Source: a virus. From it: a DNA stretch of 24,226 bases. Made by a program: the position numbers and the translations under genes. Positions 1-8,100 of this stretch are shown piece after piece. Location: IMG/VR virus record IMGVR_UViG_3300009509_000103, positions 1 to 24,226 of that record; one strand, 5' to 3'. Position 1 is the stretch's first letter; every line of letters starts with the position of its first letter. The notes under the pieces were generated by a model. That model had not been told where the DNA came from. It ran no database searches and worked only from the letters and a program-made list of their open reading frames with translations.

Positions 1-387
1 ATCCGTCAGGACATTGGTGCGCTGCACCTCCCATGCCATATTTTTGAGGTATGGGTTATTTCCGATGTAAAAATTTTTCAGCAGCAAGCTGAAGACGCCC
101 CGGTAGGCAGGTATGAGCGGGCCAATGTGTTCCTGCAGGTAAGGGTTCTTCTGCTGGGTAGGTCCTCCGTCTAGGATCTCGATCGTACCACTCACTCCCC
201 CTTCCCGGGGCTCCCCACCAAACAGTTCCTTGGCATCCACGGTAATAGACCCGGTAGACGCGCTGCCTGACCAAGCAGTCCTGCCATCCACGATGAACTT
301 CTTGAGCGTGAGCCCCCGGTACCCCAGTACCTTGTGCAGCCCGAGGTAATATTTGAAGCCTACGACAACGCTGGAACTACCGCCCAC
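1..387 (-). CDS. Tail-tip hub/host-contact protein, N-terminal part (runs off window)
   Basis: The reading frame is open from a GTG at 387 to the window edge, giving 129 codons. An in-frame TAA lies two codons upstream, so GTG 387 is the only plausible start. It is preceded by an AGGTGG-type ribosome site six bases away and overlaps the end of the preceding gene by 11 bases. The visible protein begins Gly-Gly-Ser-Ser and then has a Tyr-rich segment (GFKYYLGLH). Further on are 'ELFGGEPREGGVSG' near residues 60-73, 'GPLIPAYRGVFSL' near 95-107 and 'NPYLKNMAWEVQR' near 115-127. I recognise this pattern as the start of the large tail-tip (lambda J-like or hub-like) proteins of many siphoviruses. 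Its position as the last large gene after the distal tail genes agrees. Such proteins usually exceed 700 residues and carry the receptor-binding region at the C-terminus, which lies outside this window. Confidence 0.82.
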   Translation of the reverse strand, partial: MGGSSSVVVGFKYYLGLHKVLGYRGLTLKKFIVDGRTAWSGSASTGSITVDAKELFGGEPREGGVSGTIEILDGGPTQQKNPYLQEHIGPLIPAYRGVFSLLLKNFYIGNNPYLKNMAWEVQRTNVLTD

Positions 388-571
388 TTCTTACCACCTT
401 GCAGATCTTGAGCGCCATGGCGTCTCCGGTCTGCTCCAGCAGAGAGGCACGCAGCCCCTCCTTCCTGAACTTGTTCCAGTCCAACCCCTGCCTGGAAAAC
501 CACTCGCGTGCGCCGCGGTTGCAGTAACCAGCACCGCGCATATCCGAATGGGTAACCAGAGGGTCGCTCAT
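377..571 (-). CDS. Small tail-tip associated protein, 64 aa
   Basis: This short gene starts with ATG at 571 in an ATGA overlap with the stop of the preceding gene. Its 3' end overlaps the GTG of the following hub gene. The protein contains 'AGYCNRGAREWFSRQGLDW' (residues about 14-32), then a basic stretch and 'LEQTGDAMALKI' near the C-terminus. I recognise this type of 60-75 residue protein as commonly sitting between the BR0599-type tip gene and the large hub gene in siphovirus genomes. No enzymatic motif is visible and the single Cys is not paired. Translation is probably coupled to its neighbours, since no strong ribosome site is seen. The exact role, whether hub assembly or a hub subdomain, is not established here. 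Confidence 0.75.
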   Translation of the reverse strand: MSDPLVTHSDMRGAGYCNRGAREWFSRQGLDWNKFRKEGLRASLLEQTGDAMALKICKVVRSGR

Positions 572-798
572 TTCTTGCCGCTCTTGGTCTTGATCGGCCG
601 AGTACCCAAGTCGCCGTACCAGACGACGTTGGGGCCGTGGATGGTCGGCCGGCCGAAAATTACCGGAATGCTTCTGCCCTCATCTGCGGTAGCAACACTG
701 AAATCCTCCAGGGAGGCAGGCTTAGGTTGCTCTGCCTTCGGCTTAAGAAGGTAGCTCAGCAGGGCAGAAACGATCGTGACAACGAGCTGGAACCACAT
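568..798 (-). CDS. Small membrane-anchored-looking tail-tip protein, 76 aa
   Basis: ATG at 798 follows a strong AGGAGG site five bases upstream. The first 18 residues are hydrophobic (MWFQLVVTIVSALLSYLL) and resemble a membrane or signal-anchor segment without an obvious cleavage site. They are followed by a Lys/Pro-rich linker and the motifs 'SLEDF', 'GRSIPVIFG' and 'GPNVVWYGDL' at about residues 43-65, with a basic Lys-rich end. The second half resembles the segment that, in many tip/hub proteins, stands directly before the Gly-Gly-Ser-Ser and Tyr-rich start seen in the next large gene. It may therefore be a detached N-terminal piece of the hub. It is co-transcribed with the tip genes and ends in an ATGA overlap. 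No catalytic residues are seen. Confidence 0.75.
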   Translation of the reverse strand: MWFQLVVTIVSALLSYLLKPKAEQPKPASLEDFSVATADEGRSIPVIFGRPTIHGPNVVWYGDLGTRPIKTKSGKK

Positions 799-806
799 GC
801 CGCCTC

Positions 807-1625
807 CTAGTACAGAGTCTTGCCGTTGAAGGGGGTATCCTCAGGGGTAAACATATACCCGCCATTATTATCCGAGTTTGCGAACCTGGTGTCACACTGG
901 GTTAAGGTATGGTCGCAGCCTGGGTACAGTTCTACGCTATCTCCTATCGAGATCTCGTACATGGTAGTGGCCAGGGTGATCGCGTCACCGGTGTGGTCCA
1001 CAATCATTCTGGCTTCTTTCCTGCCATCCGGCAACTGCCACCACAGGAACCCGCCATTGAAGTAATCATTGGGCTGCCCTGCGGCCTCGAGCACGTTGAC
1101 CACATTACCAGAGATGCCGGTAATGGGCCCTATCACCCTGAAATCTGCAGCTACTACCTTACAGTCCGGGCCGTACAGGACATGCTCACATTGTCGGCCG
1201 AACTTCTTCCGCAGCCCGGTACGCTTCAGGCTGGTAGAGATAGGCTCACAGTTCAGGTGGGACTTACCTCCTGCCCATTGCGCAGAAAGAATTCGCCCGA
1301 TCCAGACGGCTACAGTCTCATTGGCTACGTCTGTCCGGTGCCGGCTGAATATCTTGAGGGTTACTACCTCACCTGGGGGGTAGGCAATGAACTGGGTAGC
1401 CACAGGAAAATCACGCGGTACGGTCAGCTTCAGTGGGGCCTTGTTCAGCTCAGCCAGATCCTCTATCTTGCCTCTTACGATAGGGGCCGGGGCGTAGTCC
1501 TTAGCAAGGTATGTCTCTACAGTATCTCCGCTAGTATAGGTCCAGCTAAACAGCCCTCGCTCAAACAGATACAGCTCTACCGGTGAGCCTCCGTACTGGG
1601 AAATCTCTTGGGCGTTATACGTCAT
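807..1625 (-). CDS. BR0599/gpL-like tail-tip protein with four paired cysteines
   Basis: This 272-residue protein matches the phage BR0599-type tip proteins, related to gene-transfer-agent hub proteins and lambda gpL. The diagnostic end is 'PGCDHTLTQC' followed by an 'R-F-x-N' motif and an Asn/Gly-rich tail (residues about 235-256). Four cysteines fall in two pairs, C146/C155 and C237/C244, with a fifth at C126. In lambda gpL and gene-transfer-agent hub proteins, paired cysteines bind an iron-sulfur cluster, so these four are candidate ligands; that is inference. The N-terminal half is beta-rich, with no signal peptide. ATG 1625 has an AGAGG site eight bases upstream, and the gene overlaps the previous one by 11 bases. 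Within the tail it should join the distal tail ring to the central hub. Confidence 0.85.
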   Translation of the reverse strand: MTYNAQEISQYGGSPVELYLFERGLFSWTYTSGDTVETYLAKDYAPAPIVRGKIEDLAELNKAPLKLTVPRDFPVATQFIAYPPGEVVTLKIFSRHRTDVANETVAVWIGRILSAQWAGGKSHLNCEPISTSLKRTGLRKKFGRQCEHVLYGPDCKVVAADFRVIGPITGISGNVVNVLEAAGQPNDYFNGGFLWWQLPDGRKEARMIVDHTGDAITLATTMYEISIGDSVELYPGCDHTLTQCDTRFANSDNNGGYMFTPEDTPFNGKTLY

Positions 1626-3315
1626 CCGGCAGACCTCTCACCATGTGATTGCATTCCACCAGCCCTGTGTTCTGCCAGGACAACTCAATCGCATCAGACT
1701 CCAGGCGACTGAACCGCAGGAAGCTGATCCTTACCACCTGTTCAGGAGAGACATCCTGCCCCATCGTGGAGGAGAGAACCAGCTCCTCCGTCTCTGCATC
1801 CTGTACCGTGGAGCTGGTAATCCTCTTGTACAGGATGTTGCCGTCATTCAGGAAGATGGCGATATCTCTTCTTCCCTTCTCTCCGATCAGGTACCGGTAA
1901 TATTCCCGGCGCTTAATCGTCATGATGGATTGCACAGAGAGCACAGGAGCGTGTAGGGTGATGTCGTCTGTGAAGGTAGGTATCCAAAGGGGATTCAGCC
2001 TGCCCTTCCTTGCATGCAGCCAGGCCCTCAGAGAGGCAATCGCCGCCCTGCCGATCCGGGTCCAGTGATAAGACTGCAAAGTAACCGGGCTCTCTCGAGT
2101 ATCGTTCACGCTGGGCCGGGACAGCTGATTGTCCAACCTCTGTACGATTCTCCTGTACTCGAAATTTACATCATCCCTCCAGTTAGGAGGTGTCTCTAAA
2201 ACTGGGTAGCTTCGATAGATAGTGGTACTGTCAACTGCAGTGACATTGGCAGTATCTTCCAATTCGAACTGCATAGACAGTTCAGCCATGGCAGTAGCGA
2301 ATGAGGAAACAGCCTGGGTATCCTTGATCCTAGCCAAGTCTGCAGGGAAGGCTAAAGCTCCCTTGGGCCATGCATAAACTAGGCTCGCCTCCAGGGTAAC
2401 TCCCCAAGTATCTACTGCTGAGATCTTTGCCGCTTCAGTCCTAGTCGGCCCGGTATAGAGGACGATATACCCTCCTACATGGTATGCCATGTACTCGGTA
2501 TCGACATAAACCGCGGTGGCTCCAATAGACGCTGCCTGGTTGAGAACTCCGACATCCATGGGTATAGGCAAAAGGAATAATTTAGACTGCCACCCCCATA
2601 GGAGAGAATCCAGGTGCTGTCGATTCTCTTTGAACACGAGGGCGTTGTAATGTATTTCTTTCCTCGGAACAGACCTGAGCTCCCTCCCTTGCTCTGTTCC
2701 GTCATAAGCTTCCAGAATGTCAGTCAGCCAAGAGAGTCTCTCTATCACAGGCTTATCCCATCTTGGTCCGAAAGGCCAAACAGCTACACGGATTCCAACT
2801 ACCGTCAGCACGGGATCTTCGCTTGGGAAATCGAAGGTATAGGAGGCATCCACAACAGGAGGGCCAGCTACAAAAGCCTCCAAAGTATGCATCCTTGATT
2901 CAAGTGGCTGATAGTCTGTAGGAGCAGCCACAGGGGCAGTCAGCAAAAGACCATCACCACCAGTAATATTTATTGTGTTCAAATTCTGAACAGTGAAGTA
3001 AGCATTCCATACTTCAACGTCATAGAGCTGGTCAGAGACCAGATTACCTAGGTCGATCTCGGTGGGGATCAGGTGAATACGGTAGTAATAGTCGTCCTCG
3101 AAGCTATGGATAGGGCCCTCCCCTGACTGCACCCGCCCCAGTTGAGCGATCGGCAGGTTATCGGTCATGCCCGAGCCGGAAGCCCCTACACTTACCTTGT
3201 CGTAGTCAACGTCCGGCCATGCCTGGAAAGCGTGCCCATCCAGGTCAGAACTGATAACCGGAGCCAGGTCAGGCTGGGTAGGTTGGGAGACAAAGAATGC
3301 GGGATGGGCAACCAT
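1615..3315 (-). CDS. Distal tail / minor tail protein, 566 aa
   Basis: This large beta-rich protein lies between the paralogous tail pair and the BR0599-type tip protein. That is the slot of the DUF2460-like or distal tail components in gene-transfer-agent-like tails. A recognisable stretch near residues 440-470 combines 'ASLRAWLHARKGRLNPLWIP' with an Asp-Asp-containing strand. This is the 'Arg/Gly-Arg … Pro-x-Trp-x-Pro-Thr' pattern common in minor tail proteins. The N-terminal third looks like an Ig-like or jelly-roll domain, and the region around 260-330 has repeated short strands. No signal peptide, coiled coil or enzymatic motif is seen. ATG at 3315 follows the previous stop by six bases with only a weak ribosome site. 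The tail role is well supported by context, but the precise subunit identity is not. Confidence 0.75.
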   Translation of the reverse strand: MVAHPAFFVSQPTQPDLAPVISSDLDGHAFQAWPDVDYDKVSVGASGSGMTDNLPIAQLGRVQSGEGPIHSFEDDYYYRIHLIPTEIDLGNLVSDQLYDVEVWNAYFTVQNLNTINITGGDGLLLTAPVAAPTDYQPLESRMHTLEAFVAGPPVVDASYTFDFPSEDPVLTVVGIRVAVWPFGPRWDKPVIERLSWLTDILEAYDGTEQGRELRSVPRKEIHYNALVFKENRQHLDSLLWGWQSKLFLLPIPMDVGVLNQAASIGATAVYVDTEYMAYHVGGYIVLYTGPTRTEAAKISAVDTWGVTLEASLVYAWPKGALAFPADLARIKDTQAVSSFATAMAELSMQFELEDTANVTAVDSTTIYRSYPVLETPPNWRDDVNFEYRRIVQRLDNQLSRPSVNDTRESPVTLQSYHWTRIGRAAIASLRAWLHARKGRLNPLWIPTFTDDITLHAPVLSVQSIMTIKRREYYRYLIGEKGRRDIAIFLNDGNILYKRITSSTVQDAETEELVLSSTMGQDVSPEQVVRISFLRFSRLESDAIELSWQNTGLVECNHMVRGLPDDV

Positions 3316-3321
3316 CAGATA

Positions 3322-4278
3322 TTACGGCCCATCGTACCGTACTGCGAAGCCCAGGTAGCCGGTCTGACATTTCGATGTGTCGGTCGAGGAGGTAGTGGAA
3401 CCCGGGTCAGTCAAACTATGGGCACTCTTCTCTGCATGCGGAAATACCATCCATTTCTCGGCTCCGAGCGTTATGATATCCCCTATGTTGTAATGCTTGA
3501 TATTAACGTATCTAGTGTGGCCAGGCTCTCCAACGATACTATTAAATGCGGAAGCCCTCCCTACATAGATGTTAATCGGTATTAAGGTAGCCTGGGTATT
3601 GAACGTATTGGGGGAGTAAGGCACCAGGTCCCTAGCATAATAGGAACCGTTGAATGCTGGGTTCCCAGCAGATAGAGTACCGTAGTTGTCTATCCAATCC
3701 CCTAGAGCTCCCTCGATATCACAGACCATCTGCATATTGCCATAGCCCCCGTTCGAGGCATATTTCGCTGCCCAAAACAGACCTATACCTACGTTAGTAG
3801 TCTGTCCTGCCTGGGTATTATAGAAGCGCGACTCCCAATTATAGAACAGAAATCTGTTCTGCAAGTTACCGGTATTATAACTGGACCCGTAGTACTGCCC
3901 TCCATTCCATGTCCCATACTTATTCAGTTCACCGAAGGTCATCCATTGCACATACAGGGTGTTGTGATTCAGCACGCACATGAACATGTCAGGAGATGAG
4001 TGGGCAAAGAAATGATACGTGCAGGGGAAGACAATATCTGGGCCCCAACAGACGGTACTTATCCTGGACACAGCCGCGCAAGGGGTTGTCAGGGTACCAC
4101 CTGATTGGCCCTGTCCTCCCTTTACCTGCAGATAAGAGGTATCGTCTGTAACCTCTGCGAAGACGTTCCCTTTGTAAAGTACGTTACCGTCCTGAGTCCA
4201 GCCATTCGCAGTCAAGAAAGTATTAATGCGACTATGCAGATCTGCATGGCTGGTTGTTGTTCCTGTATCGTATGGCAT
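3322..4278 (-). CDS. Tail structural protein, paralogue B (318 aa)
   Basis: The protein starts MPYDTGT and then has a His-x-Asp-Leu and an Ile/Phe pattern, closely matching the start of the preceding gene (MPYETGT, His-x-Asp-Leu). The C-termini also correspond: a Gly-Asp strand, then 'EKWMVFP' here against 'DTYVVMRN' there, and an end of the form 'GYxAxRxD/GFxAxKxD'. The middle is long, Tyr-, Trp- and Asn-rich and beta-type, with no similarity I can follow by eye. This family is seen next to tape measure genes in siphoviruses and is usually called a virion or minor tail protein. The last residues before the end contain a Thr/Ser-rich insert (about residues 295-303). The start codon lies three bases after the previous stop, so translation is probably coupled. 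The molecular function is unknown. Confidence 0.75.
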   Translation of the reverse strand: MPYDTGTTTSHADLHSRINTFLTANGWTQDGNVLYKGNVFAEVTDDTSYLQVKGGQGQSGGTLTTPCAAVSRISTVCWGPDIVFPCTYHFFAHSSPDMFMCVLNHNTLYVQWMTFGELNKYGTWNGGQYYGSSYNTGNLQNRFLFYNWESRFYNTQAGQTTNVGIGLFWAAKYASNGGYGNMQMVCDIEGALGDWIDNYGTLSAGNPAFNGSYYARDLVPYSPNTFNTQATLIPINIYVGRASAFNSIVGEPGHTRYVNIKHYNIGDIITLGAEKWMVFPHAEKSAHSLTDPGSTTSSTDTSKCQTGYLGFAVRYDGP

Positions 4279-4281
4279 AGC

Positions 4282-5130
4282 TTAATCCAGTTTGATTGCA
4301 ACGTAGTCTTGGAATCCGGTACGCCATGCGTTACGCATGACGACATAGGTATCCCCGCTGATAGTCATTGTATCCTCTACTGCCATACTGAATCCGCTGA
4401 TGTAGTAGATGCCGTCGAACTCGCCGTAGTGATTGGGAGTAGTTTCCCAAACTACGATAGGGAGGATAGGGTAAACGCCACCTGTGTCCCTGAGACTCTC
4501 TAGATCCCCTCCTATGAAATCGTTCTGCCAAGGCCAAGTCTTAGCCGGTACCCAAGTGCCGGCGTTGTCCCTGATCACAAACGCATTGGTATCTCCGTTC
4601 TTGAATCCAAAACCGTAAGCAGTATCGGAGTAGCGAGTAGCAGCATCCGAGGTTAACATTGACACGACCGCAAGGGGGTATGGGTACTGATTGGGGCTGG
4701 CATACGGGTTGATCTTGCCAATATAAAAAGTCTGGTAGACCGCTTCAATGTTGGCAGCGACAATGATTCTCTGCCCGTTGGCAACTAGCCAGTAAGGGAT
4801 AGAAGCATCCCACAGAGGCACTCCCTTCATCCCAGACGACCCTGGTTGAGCTTCAAAACTGTCCCCGGAACTGTACCCAGTAAACCCGCCTATCTTGAAG
4901 TTGTAATAGTCGTTCGCGACATCCTGATAGGTCTTGATCCCGACAAAGATCTCCTCAGTCTGAGTGAGCCCAGGCCCGTTCAGGATGAGTTCGTGATTGT
5001 CCCCTGTGGTGTCGTCCCGTTCGACAGTCCACTCGTTACCCGCTCCCATGATGATGGTACTGGTGACAAAGGCTTTGATTTTGGCCAGCAGGTCGTAATG
5101 ACCAGAAGCTGTTCCTGTTTCGTATGGCAT
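4282..5130 (-). CDS. Tail structural protein, paralogue A (282 aa)
   Basis: This is the first gene after the tape measure, separated by 52 bases, with a GAGG ribosome site about eight bases before ATG 5130. It begins 'MPYETGTASGHYDLLAKIKA', a conserved opening of a phage tail protein family I recognise from other siphoviruses without a firm functional name. The body is beta-rich with many aromatic residues, and the C-terminus has 'TISGDTYVVMRNAWRTGF' followed by a short strand ending in Asp. The next gene downstream shares both ends, so the two arose by duplication. By position it could form part of the distal tail tube or tip ring. No enzymatic motif or signal peptide is visible. Confidence 0.78.
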   Translation of the reverse strand: MPYETGTASGHYDLLAKIKAFVTSTIIMGAGNEWTVERDDTTGDNHELILNGPGLTQTEEIFVGIKTYQDVANDYYNFKIGGFTGYSSGDSFEAQPGSSGMKGVPLWDASIPYWLVANGQRIIVAANIEAVYQTFYIGKINPYASPNQYPYPLAVVSMLTSDAATRYSDTAYGFGFKNGDTNAFVIRDNAGTWVPAKTWPWQNDFIGGDLESLRDTGGVYPILPIVVWETTPNHYGEFDGIYYISGFSMAVEDTMTISGDTYVVMRNAWRTGFQDYVAIKLD

Positions 5131-5182
5131 TGTTTTACCTCAACTCGATTGTCGCCGACTTCATATCAGATCACAAGGAATC

Positions 5183-8100
5183 CTATCCCAGGTACTGTTT
5201 CACAGCTCCTGGGTTTTTCTGGATGACATTCAATACCACCCTCTCTCCAGAAGAGGAAGACATGTAGTCATGTACCAGATCCTTGTCTACCACGTTCACG
5301 ATCTTGGTGCTGGCATCCACTTTAGGAGGAGCCTGTACCGGTATCTGCAGCTTTGCTGCTTTAGCTGATCCGGCAGAGGCAGGGACCATACCCTCAGCAA
5401 AGCCGCGGATAATCCCTTTATTCCACCGAGCAATCTGGTCAGCACCTATCATCTGCGTAGCCTTTGCAGTCAGAATAGATTCTCCTGCACTGACCGCTAT
5501 CGGTTCTACTCCTCCACGATGAAACAAGGCGGCCGCAATAGAGTCAGAAAGGCCGGTACCCGGGCCTGCAATCACCCCAGAGGACGTAACCGCACCCTGA
5601 CGGGTACCTATGGCCTCTGCCCCTCCTGCAGCCCCGAACAGCCCTGTCAGAAGGCTCAGGCCGGTCTGCAGTAATCCGCCTCCTGCTCCGCCACTGCTGC
5701 CGCCTCCAAACAGGCCAGAGAGAAACCCTCCCAATCCCTTCAGCCCGTCAGTCAGCAGAGTGCCAAGCTGGCTAAACCAACCTTCTGACTTTTGAAGTGT
5801 CTCTTCCCCTATATCTACCTGGGTTTCACTCGCCTCACTTATCCTGCTGAGAACCCCGCTGGTAGCTTCAGCGCCGGCAATACCACCGTTTACATTGACT
5901 ACCTGCCCGGTGACGTTGGCGACCGCAGCACTGGTAGTAGTACCTGACTCGGTTAATAGCCCACCAAAGGCTCCAGCGCCCTCCGGCTGGCGCTCAATAG
6001 CGGCTCCACGAGCGGCCTCTATGTTCTCCCCTGCCAACCCAAATATGGATCCGAACAAGTCCCTGGTATCCTGACTTTCAAACTGAGCCAGCAATTGCTG
6101 AGACAGAGAATTTACCAGACTGCCGGCAGCCTCACGCCCAATGTTCCTGAACATTTCATAAGCAATGTTCTGCAGGACAGACAAGGCATCCTCTCCGTCC
6201 ACAATAGCATCGAACAGAGAGGGTCCTATCTCATCGATCGCACCAACAATCTCACTGCGAATAGTGTCTCCAAGGTTCTGGAAAGCTGATTGCAAGTTCT
6301 GAAGATCGACAGCAATAAGCTTTGGATCAAAAGCTCTGAACATCTGCTCGAAGCCGTCAGTATCCAGGCGGTCGAACTGGCCTTCGAGGGTGGCCAGTTG
6401 GATATTAAGAGCTTCTAATTCCTCTAGTAGAGGGGCTTGCTCTACCATCGGATCTCCAAGCTTCTGCTGCAGTCTTCCGATTTCAGCAGTAATCTTTGCA
6501 GCAGAAGCCGCATAGGAGTCTAACTTCTCAGCGTCAGTTAGATTCAACCCTCGAGCAGCTCTGGCAGCATCCTCCACTACATTACCTGTAGTAGCTGTGG
6601 TACCTACATTACGCAGATTCTTTTTTGTTGCCGCGATTAATTCATCAGCTCTAGCCCTTTGTTCCGCTGCCAATTGAGCTTTGCGTTCGTTGTCGATTCG
6701 CAGGCGAACCAGCTCCTCGCTCTTACCTGCATGACGTAACAGCCTCTCTTCTGCTTTAAGCAGTTGTTCATTGATCCGGACACGTTCGTCCTGGAGAGCT
6801 TCCATCTCTGAGAAGTTCCCGGCCTGGACAGCATTCTGAAGCTGCTGGGCTACCCTGCTCTTTTGGGCTTCAGCTAACTCCTTCTGGGCTTCAAGAGTTT
6901 GTTTCTCATAAGCAAATCGAGCGTCGTTGACTGCTTTATTGGCGGCCTCCAAAGTCTTGTTTCTTTTAGCTAACAGCTGATTAAGATCTGTATTTAGCTT
7001 TTGACGTTTTTTGAAAGCATCGAGACTCTGGTCCCCAGAAATCTTACTCAGATCCTCACCTATCTGAGAAATTTGTTTAACAATCTCCTGCGCTTCTAGG
7101 TTGGCCTTCTGATAAATAGGGCTATCCGGTGAAAATAGCTCCGGGCTTTTTATCTTAGTAAGCTCAGCAATCCTGGTATCTAACTGAGCAGTCCTCAACG
7201 CAATAGCAGGATCCGGAGCGAACCTTTGCAACTCCGTAACCTGTCGCTTCTCATCATCAATTTTTATCTGACGGCTTCTAGACTGCTCTACCTGTTTAAG
7301 TACCTTCTCAGCACTAGCTGTTAAAGTACGTACATCAATATTGGTTTGCTCGGAAAGATCCCTATTCCTGGCCCTGACCAGTTCATCGAACTCTTCCCTA
7401 TCTGCAGATAGGGCGGCGTTGTAAAGTCTAAAAGCTTCGGTACCTCCAGCCCCTAAAGCAGTAATAATGATCTGATCATTTCTTAACATTTCAGCGTTCT
7501 GCTGAATGTTTTCATACAGAGCGTTAGCCCTTTCCTCAGCTAATCTATTAGCCTCCTCACCAACCTGCTGCTGACGATCGCTTCCGGCCTTAATCTCTTT
7601 CTTGGTTTCCTCTAACAGGCGCTTCCCTTCTTCAGAAGCAGTAACAGTTGCTCCTGCTTCAGGGACAGTCTGAGCAGGTGCGTAAGAAGCCGGTGAATCA
7701 AATCCTCCCTCTAGCGGGGACAACTCCCTAGGAGCTTGTCCTGGGCTGGCCGCAGCCCTTAAAGTAGCGTATGCTTCAGAGGCTAACCCTTGCAGCTCAG
7801 CCATCTTTCTCTCAACTACAGCGTACGCTTCTTGTAAAGCCTTAAATGACGTACGCCCAGTAGACATCAACTTATCAATTTCAGCTCTGAGCTTAGCCTG
7901 GGCATCAGTAAAGGTAAGCTGACCGGTCTTTACTCCCTGAACAATTCCGTCTACTTCTGTACTGAATTCATTAGCGAGGTTATCTACGCCCTTCTCTAAT
8001 CCGGCATCAATTACTTTTTGACCTCTGATGTAGATGGCTGAATACATCTTCTTCAGAGAATCAAATAGACCGGTAATACCTCCAATCTCAGCCAAGGCGG

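Noticed and set aside
56-274. Minus-strand open frame of 72 codons near the left edge
   Set aside because: It is out of frame with, and fully contained in, the start of the large hub protein, whose frame shows recognisable hub motifs.
353-754. Plus-strand open frame of 133 codons opposite the small tip genes
   Set aside because: The minus strand here has three overlapping genes with coupled starts and recognisable motifs; the plus frame has no support.
909-1586. Long plus-strand open frame (225 codons) opposite the BR0599-type gene
   Set aside because: It lies entirely opposite a well-supported minus-strand gene, is low in recognisable protein character, and all neighbouring genes run the other way.
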